From positions 46,433,565-46,497,564 of the forward strand of contig OZ010599.1 in NCBI GenBank assembly GCA_963932145.1: a DNA stretch of 64,000 nucleotides, given 5' to 3'. Made by a program: the position numbers and the translations under genes. This DNA comes from Acanthosepion lycidas (lineage: Eukaryota; Mollusca; Cephalopoda; Sepiida; Sepiidae). Positions 12,503 through 26,200 of this stretch are shown here, one piece after another; position 1 is the stretch's first letter; the number at the start of each line of letters is the position of its first letter. Below the pieces are notes generated by a model. The model had not been told where the DNA came from. It did not search any database and saw nothing but the letters and a program-made list of their open reading frames with translations.

Positions 12503-15228
12503 TAGGATGCTATATATAATACATATTATATAAAATATATAATTCAGATATGAAGGGTGATAAATAATCATCCGTCCTACCAAGAAACCCTTCCTCTAAA
12601 AAATCTCTTTGGGTTTTTGGTCAGATTCTGTAAAGTGGACTGGGCCAAAAACTTTTCACTGATTTTTGGATACCAGGAACTAAAGTCCCCCACCAGTTGT
12701 CTATACTCATCAAATGGAATCATTTCAAGATCATTTCTGATAGAAATTGTAAAATAAAATTCATATATGATATAGTATATAATGCATTATATAAAATAAT
12801 GGTAAATTCTCATATGCAATAGCCTATCACAATTACATTTCAAAGTTTTAATTTTGGGTTTTACAGCTAGTATTAGATTTAAAGAGGCCTTTACATTAAG
12901 AAACAAAGGTTTCAGTACATTTGTTTGGCTTAATTCAGAATAAAAATGTACTAAAATTATTAGGGGCTAAAAATTATTAATATAACAGTGCAACCATTTC
13001 TGCTTGTTTTGTCTGACATAATAAAACATCTCAGAGTGATAAGACCAACAAATATTTAATTATATCAAAGCAACAGTAACTAACATCTTATTTTGAGTAC
13101 CAGTGCACAAATTTATCAAATGACCAACTGTATTAAGACATTAATTAACATTAGTTGTTAATACTTTAGAGATGTTCTTAATTATTATTTAAGCTAACCA
13201 TAAAAATTAGCCATGTTTTATGGTCAGCTTTAAAAATAGATTTGATTTAAAAACTGATTTAAAAAATATTTTGATGCTCAATGCTTTCTGGTTGTCACAT
13301 TCGGCTGGTTATATTCTAAAATATATAAAAAGATTTGTTTCATATGATTTTTATAATCATTCAATATTGAAAACTGAATAGAATTTCTAATATGCCAAAT
13401 TTGAGAAAAGCTAATAATGATGAGTTTGTAATCTTTGTAAATTGATGTTCCATAATGCATTGTAGAATTCTTTTATTTACAGAAAATAGAAAACACTATT
13501 TACCTATTACTGGCATAAAAAATAATTTCTTTCTTCCTTTTTTTTTTCCAATCCCAGATTGATGGAAACAGCAAAAGAAATCATTCATGAATCTCTCCCC
13601 ATCAAATGCTTGGAGGCAGTCATCTTGGCTGTGTATCCTTTTGATAAAGAGAAAAATGTTATTGCTTTCTTGCTGTTAGTTCAACCAAAAAAAGCTTATT
13701 TATTTTTATTATCTGTAAGAGATTTTACTCAGAACTTGTCATACTTCTTAACCTAAAAATAAATACACACACACATGCGTGCACAAACACACACACACAC
13801 ACACACACACACATGCACACACACACACACACACATATTTGTGCATTTAGGCATCAAATTCTCTTTTAGGTATGTCTTATTTTTATCATAATCTTTTCAT
13901 ATTCATGAATATTTTTCTGTATATTACAATCAAATGAGGCAAGAAATGCACTGTAACAGTGAGAATCATTTTTATTTCCCAAGTATTTTCCATCTTTTTC
14001 TGAGATCATCATCAGGGGTGCAACTGGTATGACAAAATGTGTAGCTATCAATTACTGAATTTTTTCTCTTGCATTTAAATTTTTGGATGTGCAGGCTAAT
14101 AGATGTAATACACACTGTTTAATAAATAAAATATTTCAAATACAAATTGTCTGCTATGATAACATTTGAAATAATAGAAATATCTAACTACAAATGTCCT
14201 GCTCCTCAAAGAATACTAGGATGCAGACAAAGGAATTCTAACTACCACACAGATACCATATCAGTTCTTGATAATGGCTGTGAAAGTAGAAAGTACTTAA
14301 ATGAAAATAACAGAATATGAACTTTTAACAGTTTATCCACAACTTCGAGCACAATACTCAACACCTTATCCAGAAATTGGAAAAATACAATAAAAAAATT
14401 AAACAAATAAACAGACCTTATCAATTCTTTTTCATAAAACTTGTTTTGATGAATACTTGCTGCCTATATATGTATATATATATATATATATGTAATTATT
14501 TATTCGAAAATTATAACATAAATATGTTATAAAATCACTACAAAAATGGCCATTTTGTTTCAACACTTCAAGTGATGCTGTTGAATGTAGAATAAAGAGT
14601 TTTAAAAGGTTCAAATCAATCAAACACCCCCTCGCTAGATTAAACGCTGTTACATAAGCTGGAATGACCAATCAAAATACAAGTATATGAGAATTCAAAA
14701 AACTTGACAACGTACTTTGGTTATAATAATTATTTAATGCTTTAATGTTAGGGTTTGACTAAAATAGAATTCATTCTAACTAATTAATATTATACTATAA
14801 AATTAAAAATTAAAAATTACCAATTTTAAATTTAATCTACATTAAGTTTAAAAAATTATAAAATTATTTAAAGAAGAAACTGTGGAAAAAATACATGTTT
14901 TGTTATTTATTTTGTTTTTATTGAAAGGCCAAAAATTAAACTGGAATAAATATATATATAAATTAAGTTGGAAAAAAAAAAAAATATATATATATATATA
15001 TATGTTATAAATTTGGTATGTTATCCCAGCAGAGTTATAAGTTATTGACATTCAGAAAAATGTTTATGAAAGTATGTTTAAAAATAATATCTGATAATGC
15101 ATTTTGCCTATATGGCTTCATCAGATGGATACCAAAAATGCTATCCATCTGATGTAGCCATATAGGCAAAGTGCATTATTGGATATTATTTTTGAAATAT
15201 ACTTTCATGAACATTTTTCCAAATTTCA

Positions 15229-15274
<46 letters not shown>

Positions 15275-18200
15275 TTAATATTTGCTCTATTTATAAGGGA
15301 TCTGGCAGCAAGGCTTTTGATTTGGAAGTTTTGAGGAGCATGCAACCACCTCTTAATTACTGTTGTTCCCAGGTCCACCCTGACCCAGAATGGTAGCACT
15401 TATTAGGATCCCAGCTATATGGCAAATAGTGCACTTCCAAACAAAATCAAAAGACTATGAAAGTATGAAAATACATTTTTATAGTATAAATATCAGTATT
15501 ACATTTTCAGAGTTAAAAAATTACCAGCTATACATTTTTGCAAAAAATTTTTTTTCAAAAATATAAAAAATTACCAGCAATATATTTTTGAAAAACAAAG
15601 AAAATTACCAGCAATACATTTTTGTAAAAGAAATTACTTATGTTCCAAGAAAACTAAATTTCGGCATTAAATGACCCATAAGGAGCTGATATGCCGCTAA
15701 ACAAACAAACAAAAATTTATAGGGAAAGAGTGTTTAAAACATTGTTGATTCTTCTGTGTATGTGTATGTGTGTGTGAGAGAGAGAGAGAAAGGTTCAAAA
15801 GAAATCTCAGTGGACATTGGACTCAATCATTATCATTTTAGATCTGATTTATTTTTGACATGAAGTACTTTACAAACTTTGTTGAATGTTGTCATCATTT
15901 TGCATCATACTATATATTGATCCAGATTTGCCATGGTGATGTGGTTCCAAAGGAATTTCATTGGTCTTCAGACTGACTTGTATCTTATCATCTTTGGTTT
16001 ACTTGTGGTAGAAGGTGCTCAAAAACTTTTTGAGGCTCACTGGATTCAGTAATAAATTTGCTTCGTAATATATATACAATGTTAATAATAAAAGAAGACT
16101 ATATAAATGCAATAGTGACAAAATAGCTATTAGTATATTAGGTTGGTGCAAAAATAATGTCGTTTTCTCACATGTTACTATGTGAGAAAACGATATTATA
16201 CTAATACTTGCAACTATATCAATTAATGTTACTAAAAATGCATCTCAGATATGTCAAAAAATGCAGTTAAGATGTAACAACAAAAGAAATGTCTTTCCTG
16301 ATGTCTGCATTTATTTTTCATCATTTCACTTTACTTTTCATAAAAGAGTAAGTGATAATAGATACAAGAAAATAAAGACCAATTTGTATAAGCAGTTTTC
16401 TTGCAGTTACTTTCTTTTTGCTATTAATTTAGAAAAGAATGAGAACAAGAAAGAAAACAGTTGAAACTCGTTTTAGTCTATAACAGGAGAGAGCCATGGA
16501 AGAATGAGCTATTCTCCCATTTGTATTTCCCCCATTATAGGTATTATCATATTCATGATATAATAGCACTGTATTTCACAGATAGAATGGCTGAAAGGAA
16601 AAGGAATAACAAATATCCTTTGTTCTCAGAGAAACTTTTATACTACTAAGACATACATAAAACTATATATGCCTATACGCATGTTTCCCATGCAGAGAAA
16701 ATATAACATATATATCTAGATGGCAAAACAGAGTGTAAAGAGAAACAAAAAGGTAAGGTCTTACATATAATATGGAGATACTCCTGTATCTGAAGAAGCC
16801 ATGTTTAGGACTCCAGATGCAAATGGGCTGGATTCATCTACTATGTCCCAGGCTAGGACATATTTCACGAAGAGGAAATAGCAAGTCTTGAGTTTTCACA
16901 AATTGAGGACTGCAAGCCAGAGTTTCTTTCTATATCTGGGAAAGATGTATTCCCAAAGGGAAATCACACCATGGACTTGTAAACTGTAGAATTTGTTGGG
17001 GGAGGAAGATTTAGTCTCAACCTGGGTTCTTTGGCCCAGACTAAAAAAGTAACCATTTGGTTTGGCTGCTGTAAACAAACTGAAATTGGCTGCCATTCTC
17101 ATCACTGTATGGAGTGATGTCCCTAAGCAACATTCATGTGACCTACATGACTTATCCCCACCAAAGAGAGAGAATTTCCTTCTGTATCCCTACAAGTCCA
17201 TCAGACAATTTTGAAACAAGGATTGTTATTAAGTGCCAAAAATGCGCTTAACAGTTTTGACATCAAATTTTGATATTTACAAATAATATTCTGATGATGA
17301 TATGAATAAAAGAAAAAAGTCATCATAGTCATCAGTCACATAACCAGGAATGCTTATAGGCTGGCTGTGCAATTGAGAACCTTATCAGCTCCCTCCATAA
17401 GACTTGGTTGCATGCTAATGTCGGAGGTTCTTTGAATGATCTTCCATTATTCAATATCATCAAAATTTTCCAGACTTTCTTGTTTGAAGATAAAACATTA
17501 ATTATTTACTAATATTTTACTCATCGGTATTATCCTCTGTACAACTTGCTTGTATACAAATGTTTTGTGCATCAATAAGTCTATTGCCTATTGATGAAAA
17601 ATGTGTTTATTTTACACAATAAATATTCATTTTTTTAACATCGTCATTTTCCTTGTCAATGTACTTAACCCTGCATTTCTTCGAGGCTCATATAAATCAA
17701 ACATTATACAATCGAAATTTCAGATCAAAATTTATCAAATAATTGTGTCATGATACAGAATTATTGATTCACCCTTGTAAATGTAAATTCAGTTGCAAAA
17801 CAACAGCCTAAAAATACAAGAGTGATAAGAAAATCTTCTCTGGTTATGAAAAGGATCCACTAGCAGAAATAATATTTGTTTGCACAAAGAAAACACCTCT
17901 TCTTACATGGCCAAGGGTAAGATTTATAATACACACCATTTATAATTAAAAAAAACAACTAAAATGATTTAATTTGCTTCAACTCCTCAACTATTACAAG
18001 ATATTTGACAAATAGTTTCCGCAATGTTGAGAGATTCGCTATAAGTTTCAACTCACTTTTCCAAGATGTTACTTATCGTCATGTTGTACTCGGAATTTAC
18101 TGCAATGGTTACTATGGAGCCCTTGGTCTAAGTCGCAGGAAAGAACTCATGTTCAAACCTTTAGTATTTCAGGTAAGCTGTTCACTCAAAATACATAAAC

Positions 18201-19015
18201 AACATTTTCAAATGCAAATTGATTAATATAACTAACTAATAACAAACAGTTACAACAAAATGACAGTATTCAATGTGACAAAGAGATTTTCATAATCTTT
18301 ACTCAATCTTATTACTCTGGTAAAAACAATAATAATAATCATAATAATGATGATGATGTTTCATCTGTAAAAGAACATTTAAAGATAACTTGAGTTTATA
18401 TAAAAGATTGAAATTGTTTAATCTGGATTGCTGAACATCAGCTTAAGTTTAAAACTTGATTCTTTAGATTTAATCATGGCAAAATGTTTTATAAAATGAA
18501 TATTTCATAAAACAAAAACCGGTTTCCTGGCTCACAATTGTCATTCATATTACTTTCAGAGTTTGTATGATCTAATCATGAATTTCCAAGTCTCTTACAA
18601 GAAATGTGAGTTTTTAATTATTATAATGATAGTAATTATTGCTCTTTGATGATTTTTTATATCTATCTATCTATCTATATATATATATATATATATCATT
18701 ACATTCACTCACGTCATAGTACCCTTGGGAAAAGTATGAATCCATCTCATCCCCCACCAGCTATGGGTAAACAGCAGGACAAACAGGGTCCTATAGCCTT
18801 AGTGGGCAACTGGTCTAGGAGAAGGATATCTCTGAATTCAAAACCTGTGGAATGTTGCTTACTCCCTTCACCTCCAGCTATGGGTAAATAGTAAGACAGA
18901 CTGAGTCCTATAGCCTTGGTTGTCAACCAGTCTATGAGAAGGACATTTTGAACCCAAACCCATCAGTTTCTGTCAGACTATCTTGTCTTCATTATATATA
19001 TATATATATATACAC

Positions 19016-19084
<69 letters not shown>

Positions 19085-19851
19085 TGTGACATTTTTAGTT
19101 ATGCATATATGTATATGCACAATATAAACAATTAATTACTTGAAATGTAATTCCAATTAAGTGTAGCTTATTGTTTATTTTTTTAATACAGTTCCCAGTA
19201 TCCTGAGGAGACAGAGTCACATATACTGTAAATGTTACATTTTTTGAGCTTATTAAAAACATGACAAGCATACACATAGCTAAAATATCACAGTGATAGA
19301 ACCAATTGTCAAAAACCTAAAATAAAGTTTGTTCTATATTTTGCCTGTATATCCAGGAAGAAATGTTTTACAACCATGGAATCTTTTTTAATAACAAACA
19401 ATACAAAAACATTGCTGTCCAAATATGTATGGGAACAGAAGGATAAATCCAGAAAATCTCTTGTCATTGAGTGGAAGATTATAAAGAGAGCACAAGCTTG
19501 AAAAGCAACATCTAAATCTTGTGCATTATGCTGACAAGAAAATTTCCAAATTATATCATATTCCCCAAGCAGGAACACTTCAATAAAATAACAGCTCAAT
19601 AAAAGTTTGGAGTTAGCAGACATGTGAACAAGTTTTTCTTGAGCATGTTAGATGTTTAAAAGAAAGGTTGCTGCTCAAATATACATTAATCATATATATA
19701 TATATATATATATATATACAGTGTAACCCGGATATAAGAGAGTTGCCAGGACCGGAGAAGAAGTCTCTTATATCCGGGTTTGGTCTAATTTATATCCATT
19801 AACACAGGCTCTAATTTGGGACCAGATAAAATCTCTCTTATATCCGGGTTA

Positions 19852-19899
<48 letters not shown>

Positions 19900-21853
19900 G
19901 GTTGGATAGATGTGAGCTTGTGACCCTGGGTTTCACGCTTTAGCGATGTGTTACTCTTTGGTACACTACCAAGGATCAGAGTATCTATGTCCTCTACCTA
20001 GAATCAAAGTATTACTTTTTGGTACTCTAACTATGATCATGGTATAGCATCGGTGAACTCTGAAAAATGTTATACATATAAAATATATATGGATACACAT
20101 AATATCCACATAACAAATAACAATAATAACTACTGTCATCAATTACAGTTTTCCACTTTCTTTACATGTAAAAATATATGGGTATACGTCTCTCGTCATA
20201 AAAGTGGTGGATTGAAAATTTATATATGAAAGAAATAACAAAAAAAGACTAAAGATTTGCATACACTTTTAAATGCTTCTATTTCTGCTATTACAGAACA
20301 CTTAATAGATAACCTGATCTGTGATTTGTCCTCCAGGGATTTTTCACCATAATCAGTAAAGCACATTCAGATTACCATCTAAGAAGTCTTGAGACTAGTT
20401 ATATTAAGTCAAAGCAGCCTTCCTCTGAAAGCAAAAGGAATGGCTGTTTTAATTTGTAATTTATACTGCTGATTCCCTAAAATTAATTTTTTTTTTAGTC
20501 ATTGTGCACATATTTTTGTCTTCAATTGGCTCTGAAGAGTGAGGATCAATTAATGGTCAGCCCATTTTTGTTATTTCTTTCTTGTCATATTTTTCTGATC
20601 CATCACCTTTTCTTTCTGCCCCTTAGTTTTATATTTGTTGTTTATGTGTATTTTTAAATGTTCATTTTTAAAGCTTTAATAAAATGTTGTGCCCTCACAG
20701 TTTAATTAAGCTTTATTTGTAAGATTCTGTTTCACTTTTAATTATTTTATTGAACGGTTTTCTTCTCTTTCTCACTGAAGATTGTCACAAATTGCTGAAA
20801 GTAAGAATTGGACTCCCAATTAATCATAATCCTTACAGTTATGATTATATTATTTGGAGAGTAAGTATTGCATATTATTTGCTGTAAATTCATCATCATT
20901 ATCTTCATTTTTCTTTTAAACTTATCCTTTCATAATTCTGCTCACAGTCTATCAGTGATAATAGTAAACACTGTCTTGACCAAAAAGACAGAAGTAATAA
21001 AAAATTGGTTTATATGTGAAGAGTATTCAACCAGTGGTTCCCAAACATTTTTCTCTGAGCTGCATTTTCAAAATGAAAATTTGTTCACACCTCCCCAAAG
21101 GGAAGGTGTGAACAAATCCCAGTGTCTCAGTGAAAAGGCACAAGCAGCCTTATGGCAAAGAAGGGAGGGGGTTAAAGGGAGATAATTGCGAATTCGAAGT
21201 CGGAACATTATCATTGATAACTCTCTCCTCCAATTTGCTGATTACTATATTCTTAATACTTGATATAATGCAAAAATATCACAATGATAAAATCAGTCAA
21301 TAATTATTTATAACTATTTATACTGGGACTCATGCATCCAATTACAAGTAATCCATAATAATATTTTAAATTTTGAAATCATATTTATTTTTGGCATATG
21401 AATTTTTGGAAACTGTTTCTAAATGTTTGATCGTCTTTCAATTATTCCACCTCATCTGCTATCCTCTTCTGCCGCACCTATGACCACATCAAATACTTAA
21501 TAATCTCTCTGAGCTCTACTTAAATTGACTGAGTTCCTCATAAAAAAATAAGGAAGAATTTTTTTTTTTAGCAATGTTCATTCATTCTTCAAGCCACGAT
21601 ATTTGTCAGAATCAAAAAATATTGATTTTTTTCATTTTAGATAGGACAGTCCTGTTCATAACATAATTAGTTTCAGATTGATCCCAAACCTGTAAGGTGT
21701 AAACAGTACTTTGTTGTTATTTAAAAATGTCAAGTTTGAAACTGTCTTTACATCATTCATAACTGTATACTATCATGAATTGGAAAAAAAGAACAACACT
21801 AAACAAAATGGAATTGGAAAAAAACAACACTAAACATAATTTTTATTGCAATA

Positions 21854-21908
<55 letters not shown>

Positions 21909-22320
21909 TGAACATTGAAGTCAACATGAAACAGCCTGTCACCTCTGAGAGCTGACATCAATGTTCACTTTTATATTTATATTTACATACGCTCTATCTC
22001 TGATATTGAGCACTTTATCCCATAAATATAGTACACCTTAAAACTATATATCTTCATATATATATATATATATTTCATTGAACATGTTTCATTGAATAAT
22101 ATAGCTATATTGTGTCTGAAGATAATCTTGGAAAAGATCAAAAGTACTTAGGTTAGAAAAAACTATTTTGCCTTCCATGGTGAATTTCATCTTAACATCA
22201 AGAAACTGATTAGACAATTGGAAAGGTTTAGCATAAAAATAAATAGACAAAACTTGTCCATATTATTCAATGAAAAATGTTTGATATATATATATATGTA
22301 TATATATATATATTATATTG

Positions 22321-22356
<36 letters not shown>

Positions 22357-23159
22357 TCATGTAATTTGAACAGTATATACAAATTAAATGTAGTATGGAT
22401 TTTTCAATGCAACTCTCAATAAGCCAATGTATAAATGCTCAAGGGTAGTAATTCAGAGGTAACAGTAGAAACTATGTATTGGAGTAAGTATTGATTATTT
22501 TTTTTTACAGCCAAATTCCCAGAACTGAGTTGAATGACAAAATGGAAAAACTTCTTACTGGAAGAAATGGAACCACTTTAGATTTCTCAGAACAAAACAT
22601 GTCACAAAGGAGATTTTACATTTTGTCATTCACTTAACAACTATTAGCCTGTTATATATATATGTGTGTGTATGTATGTATGTATGTATGTATGTGTGTG
22701 TGTGTTGGTATATATATATCCATATAATTTACATATGTAAATGTATCATGTTATTGGTGAATATCATTATTAAAGGTTTTGAATTTGTTTTTTTAATAAT
22801 ATTTAGATGTGAATATTTATATTTTAATTCTAACTTTATAATGTGAAGTAAATAATTTGTGTGTATGTATGTGTTTTTTTGTTGTTGTTGTTTTGTTTTA
22901 GTTACATTTATTTTAAATACAAAATAAAAAAAAACTATAATCCCTGCATAACATATGGACTGACTCCCCCATTGTGATAACCCAATATATTTAACAAAAT
23001 TTAAATTATGTCATGGTCAGCCTCAATTCAGCAATTGAAGATTGTCATGAGCATGAAGCTCCAAGTTGGGCTACCAGAGAGGAAAAAGATGTTAGTTATG
23101 TCCCTATTGCATCGAGCACTATTTCGTTAACACCAGCATTCAATGTGCGATGTTATATC

Positions 23160-23246
<87 letters not shown>

Positions 23247-26200
23247 TAATGCTTGGTAAATCATGTATACATATACATCTGTGTGTAATATCCTTAAATA
23301 ATTATCTTAATTATCAACTGACAAATAAGTTCTGTCTTTTCAGGCAATTGTATTAAATATCATCAAACTGGATACAGAAGAGACTGAAAAGAGAATTGAA
23401 AAACACTCAAGGGTTATTCGTAAATCGGTAATTCTTTATTTTCATAATTTAGGGCAACCTTTGTACAAGTTATTTCTTTTAAATTCATGAAATTTATTGC
23501 ACTACAAATCTTCACTCTTTATTCCCAAGAATAATTCATCTTTTTTAAATGTCAAGAGATCCTTTCATAAAATATACAAATAGTACAACTTAAAATATGT
23601 TTATTTTTAAAACTTCTAATAGTAAACCTTCTTCAACTTAAAATGCCTTAAGGTACAAGTTATTGAACCTTGTCTCATTTTTTCTTGATCTGGTAGTAAA
23701 TACTTTTGCCCTCAAAGCTGGTTTCTTATACTGCCATTTCTCACCAAATAGTTGTCATTATTGAGAGTTAAAATATTTAGCAAACTTTTATGGATTCCAG
23801 ATGGTGGCATGAGATTTATTAAAATTTGCAATCATTTTTTTTTTTGCTTCAATATGAATGGGGTTGCAAAAAGATTTGATGAGTCAGGAATTGTATTCAA
23901 TGTGGAAATGAAGACTGGCAAAGTCATTTTCCTTATGGAATCCATATAAATTTATTTTCATCATCTTATCTCTTCATAGTTTCTTGGTCAGAAATTTAAT
24001 GATAATAGATGTTTGTCTTAAAATGCAGATGACACTGATTTGACCATGTTCTATAACAGGGATTTTGTGTCTATTCAATTGTGTCTAATTGCAAATAATT
24101 AATGGAACCTTCTCCAACAACTGTTATCATTTATACCTAAAGATAGACAATGTAAAAATCTATCACCATGACTTAATAACAGTTCAACAAAACATACATG
24201 GATTCTACTAGGGTTATTTTACTATTTTGGGTTGGTTGAAATCAGAAATACATCTTTTATTTATTTACAGAAGAAAATAGTAAATAACATTAATATATAA
24301 TCAACCAGATGATTTCATTACAATTTCAGCTATTCAGATGGATTATTTACATTCAGATTATTGTCCACATTTTTAGTCTTGTAATCTGTCCTCCATCAGG
24401 TGTATATTGATTTTGGTAACCTACAGGGAATTCTGAAATAAACCTTTTATTTAATTTAAGATGCCTAGGGATATCTCATCAAGTTCTTATTTTTAGTACT
24501 ACCCTGTTTTCACTGGCCCAGGGATTGAACTCATAATGACTATGCCACCAAATTTACAAACAATGCTTTAATCCACTAGGCTATTGTCCTGTGGGACAAT
24601 CCTAAATGGAGAACTTGAAGCCTTAAGCCTAACCTGCCTGCTGATGAGTGCTGCTGCTGTTTGTCATTCTTGATTGAACTCACTGAAGTTTTACTCTTTT
24701 TATTACAGCTGCTGTTGAAGACTTGCTGTCATTTATCTTTCTTTGTTATTTATATTGTATTTATTTCTATGCTGGGCCTACTAAGGAGCTTCCCATAACC
24801 TAGCACATGTGCTGATTCTGTCAGATGTCTAACTCTACAAAGACTGATGACTATCTTTTTCCCTTCATACATGATCAGCCATTCCCAATTTCAAGGCAGA
24901 CTGTAGAACAATAAAATTCATGTCCCTGTACTAATTATGCCAAGAGAAAGTTGAATATATTCTAGTTCTGAAATCTTAGTAAAAATGAAATTTAAGAAGT
25001 ACATTTTTCTAACTCAAAAAAGAAATAGTCATTCAAGCAAAATTCATTATTAAAGTTCAGTTCTTGAAATTGAGTTTTGATAAATGTTTATAAAATTAAA
25101 AGTTTCAATTCTTAAGTATACATCATTCAGATGCAGTGGGATACACCATTAGTAATGTCAATACTGGGTTCACAGATCACTTTAGGTCTTTCAGTATCAT
25201 ACAATTTTGCCCTGCTGATCCTATCCTTGTTGATCACACAACACATACATCAGCAGCAAACTACATTTAACCATTAGTGCATTTCATTACTTCTTAGAAA
25301 TTCACAAATGAATGAATAAATGAATGAATTTCAATTCAAGGGAATACAATGAAAAAAAATAAATGCTTGTATAAGTTTAATTAATGAACATACAATTTAA
25401 AAGTATCAGATATAAGAGGCATTAGAATGTACTATGTCTCACACAATGAAAAGGAAATATTTCTGGCTACAGTTACCTTCTTGAATATTCTTTAAATCAA
25501 TGAATTTTATTCAATTCAGATATTAAGAAAAAATAAATAACTATACAATGAAATCAGATAGTTTGTCTCTTGGAAGAAAATACTTTAACTGAACATTAAC
25601 ACCTTCCTAATCAATAATTATTATTATCTACCTTATAATTTATTGATTGATTGACTGATTTGTTTGTTTAAAGGCATATCAACTCCTTATGGGTCATTTA
25701 ATGCTGAAACTTACTTTTCTTGAGAGGTTTGAAATAATTTGATAATTTTACTATGAATATCTATTGTTGGTAAATCTTTTTATACAAAAATGTATTGCTG
25801 GTATTTTTACTATAAAAATGTATACCTCTTTCAAAAACCGTACCCATGGCAATAAGTATTTTTTTTTTTCAGTAATATATTGCCAAATTTTTTTTTTCAA
25901 AAATGTATTGCTGGTAATAATTTTTTTCTCAAAAATGCATCACTGGCAATAACTTTTTTTCAAAAATATACCACCAGCAACAATTTTTTTTTTTTGAATG
26001 TACTGTCAGCAACAATTTTTTTTAAAAATGTATCACCAGTAATAATTTTTTTCAAAAATGTATTGCTGGTATTTTTACTATAAAAACCTATTTCTACACT
26101 TTTATAATGTTTTGACTCCAGTTTTGTGGTCATTTTGCCCATAGCTGGGACCATAAAAGGTCCTACCACACCAGATCATGGTAGATCTGGGAACAACAGC

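Noticed and set aside
25880..26083. Apparent repeat protein (FFKN-like units)
   Set aside because: This is a translation of the 30-bp minisatellite in composite repeat V, and its frame depends on the poly-T spacers.
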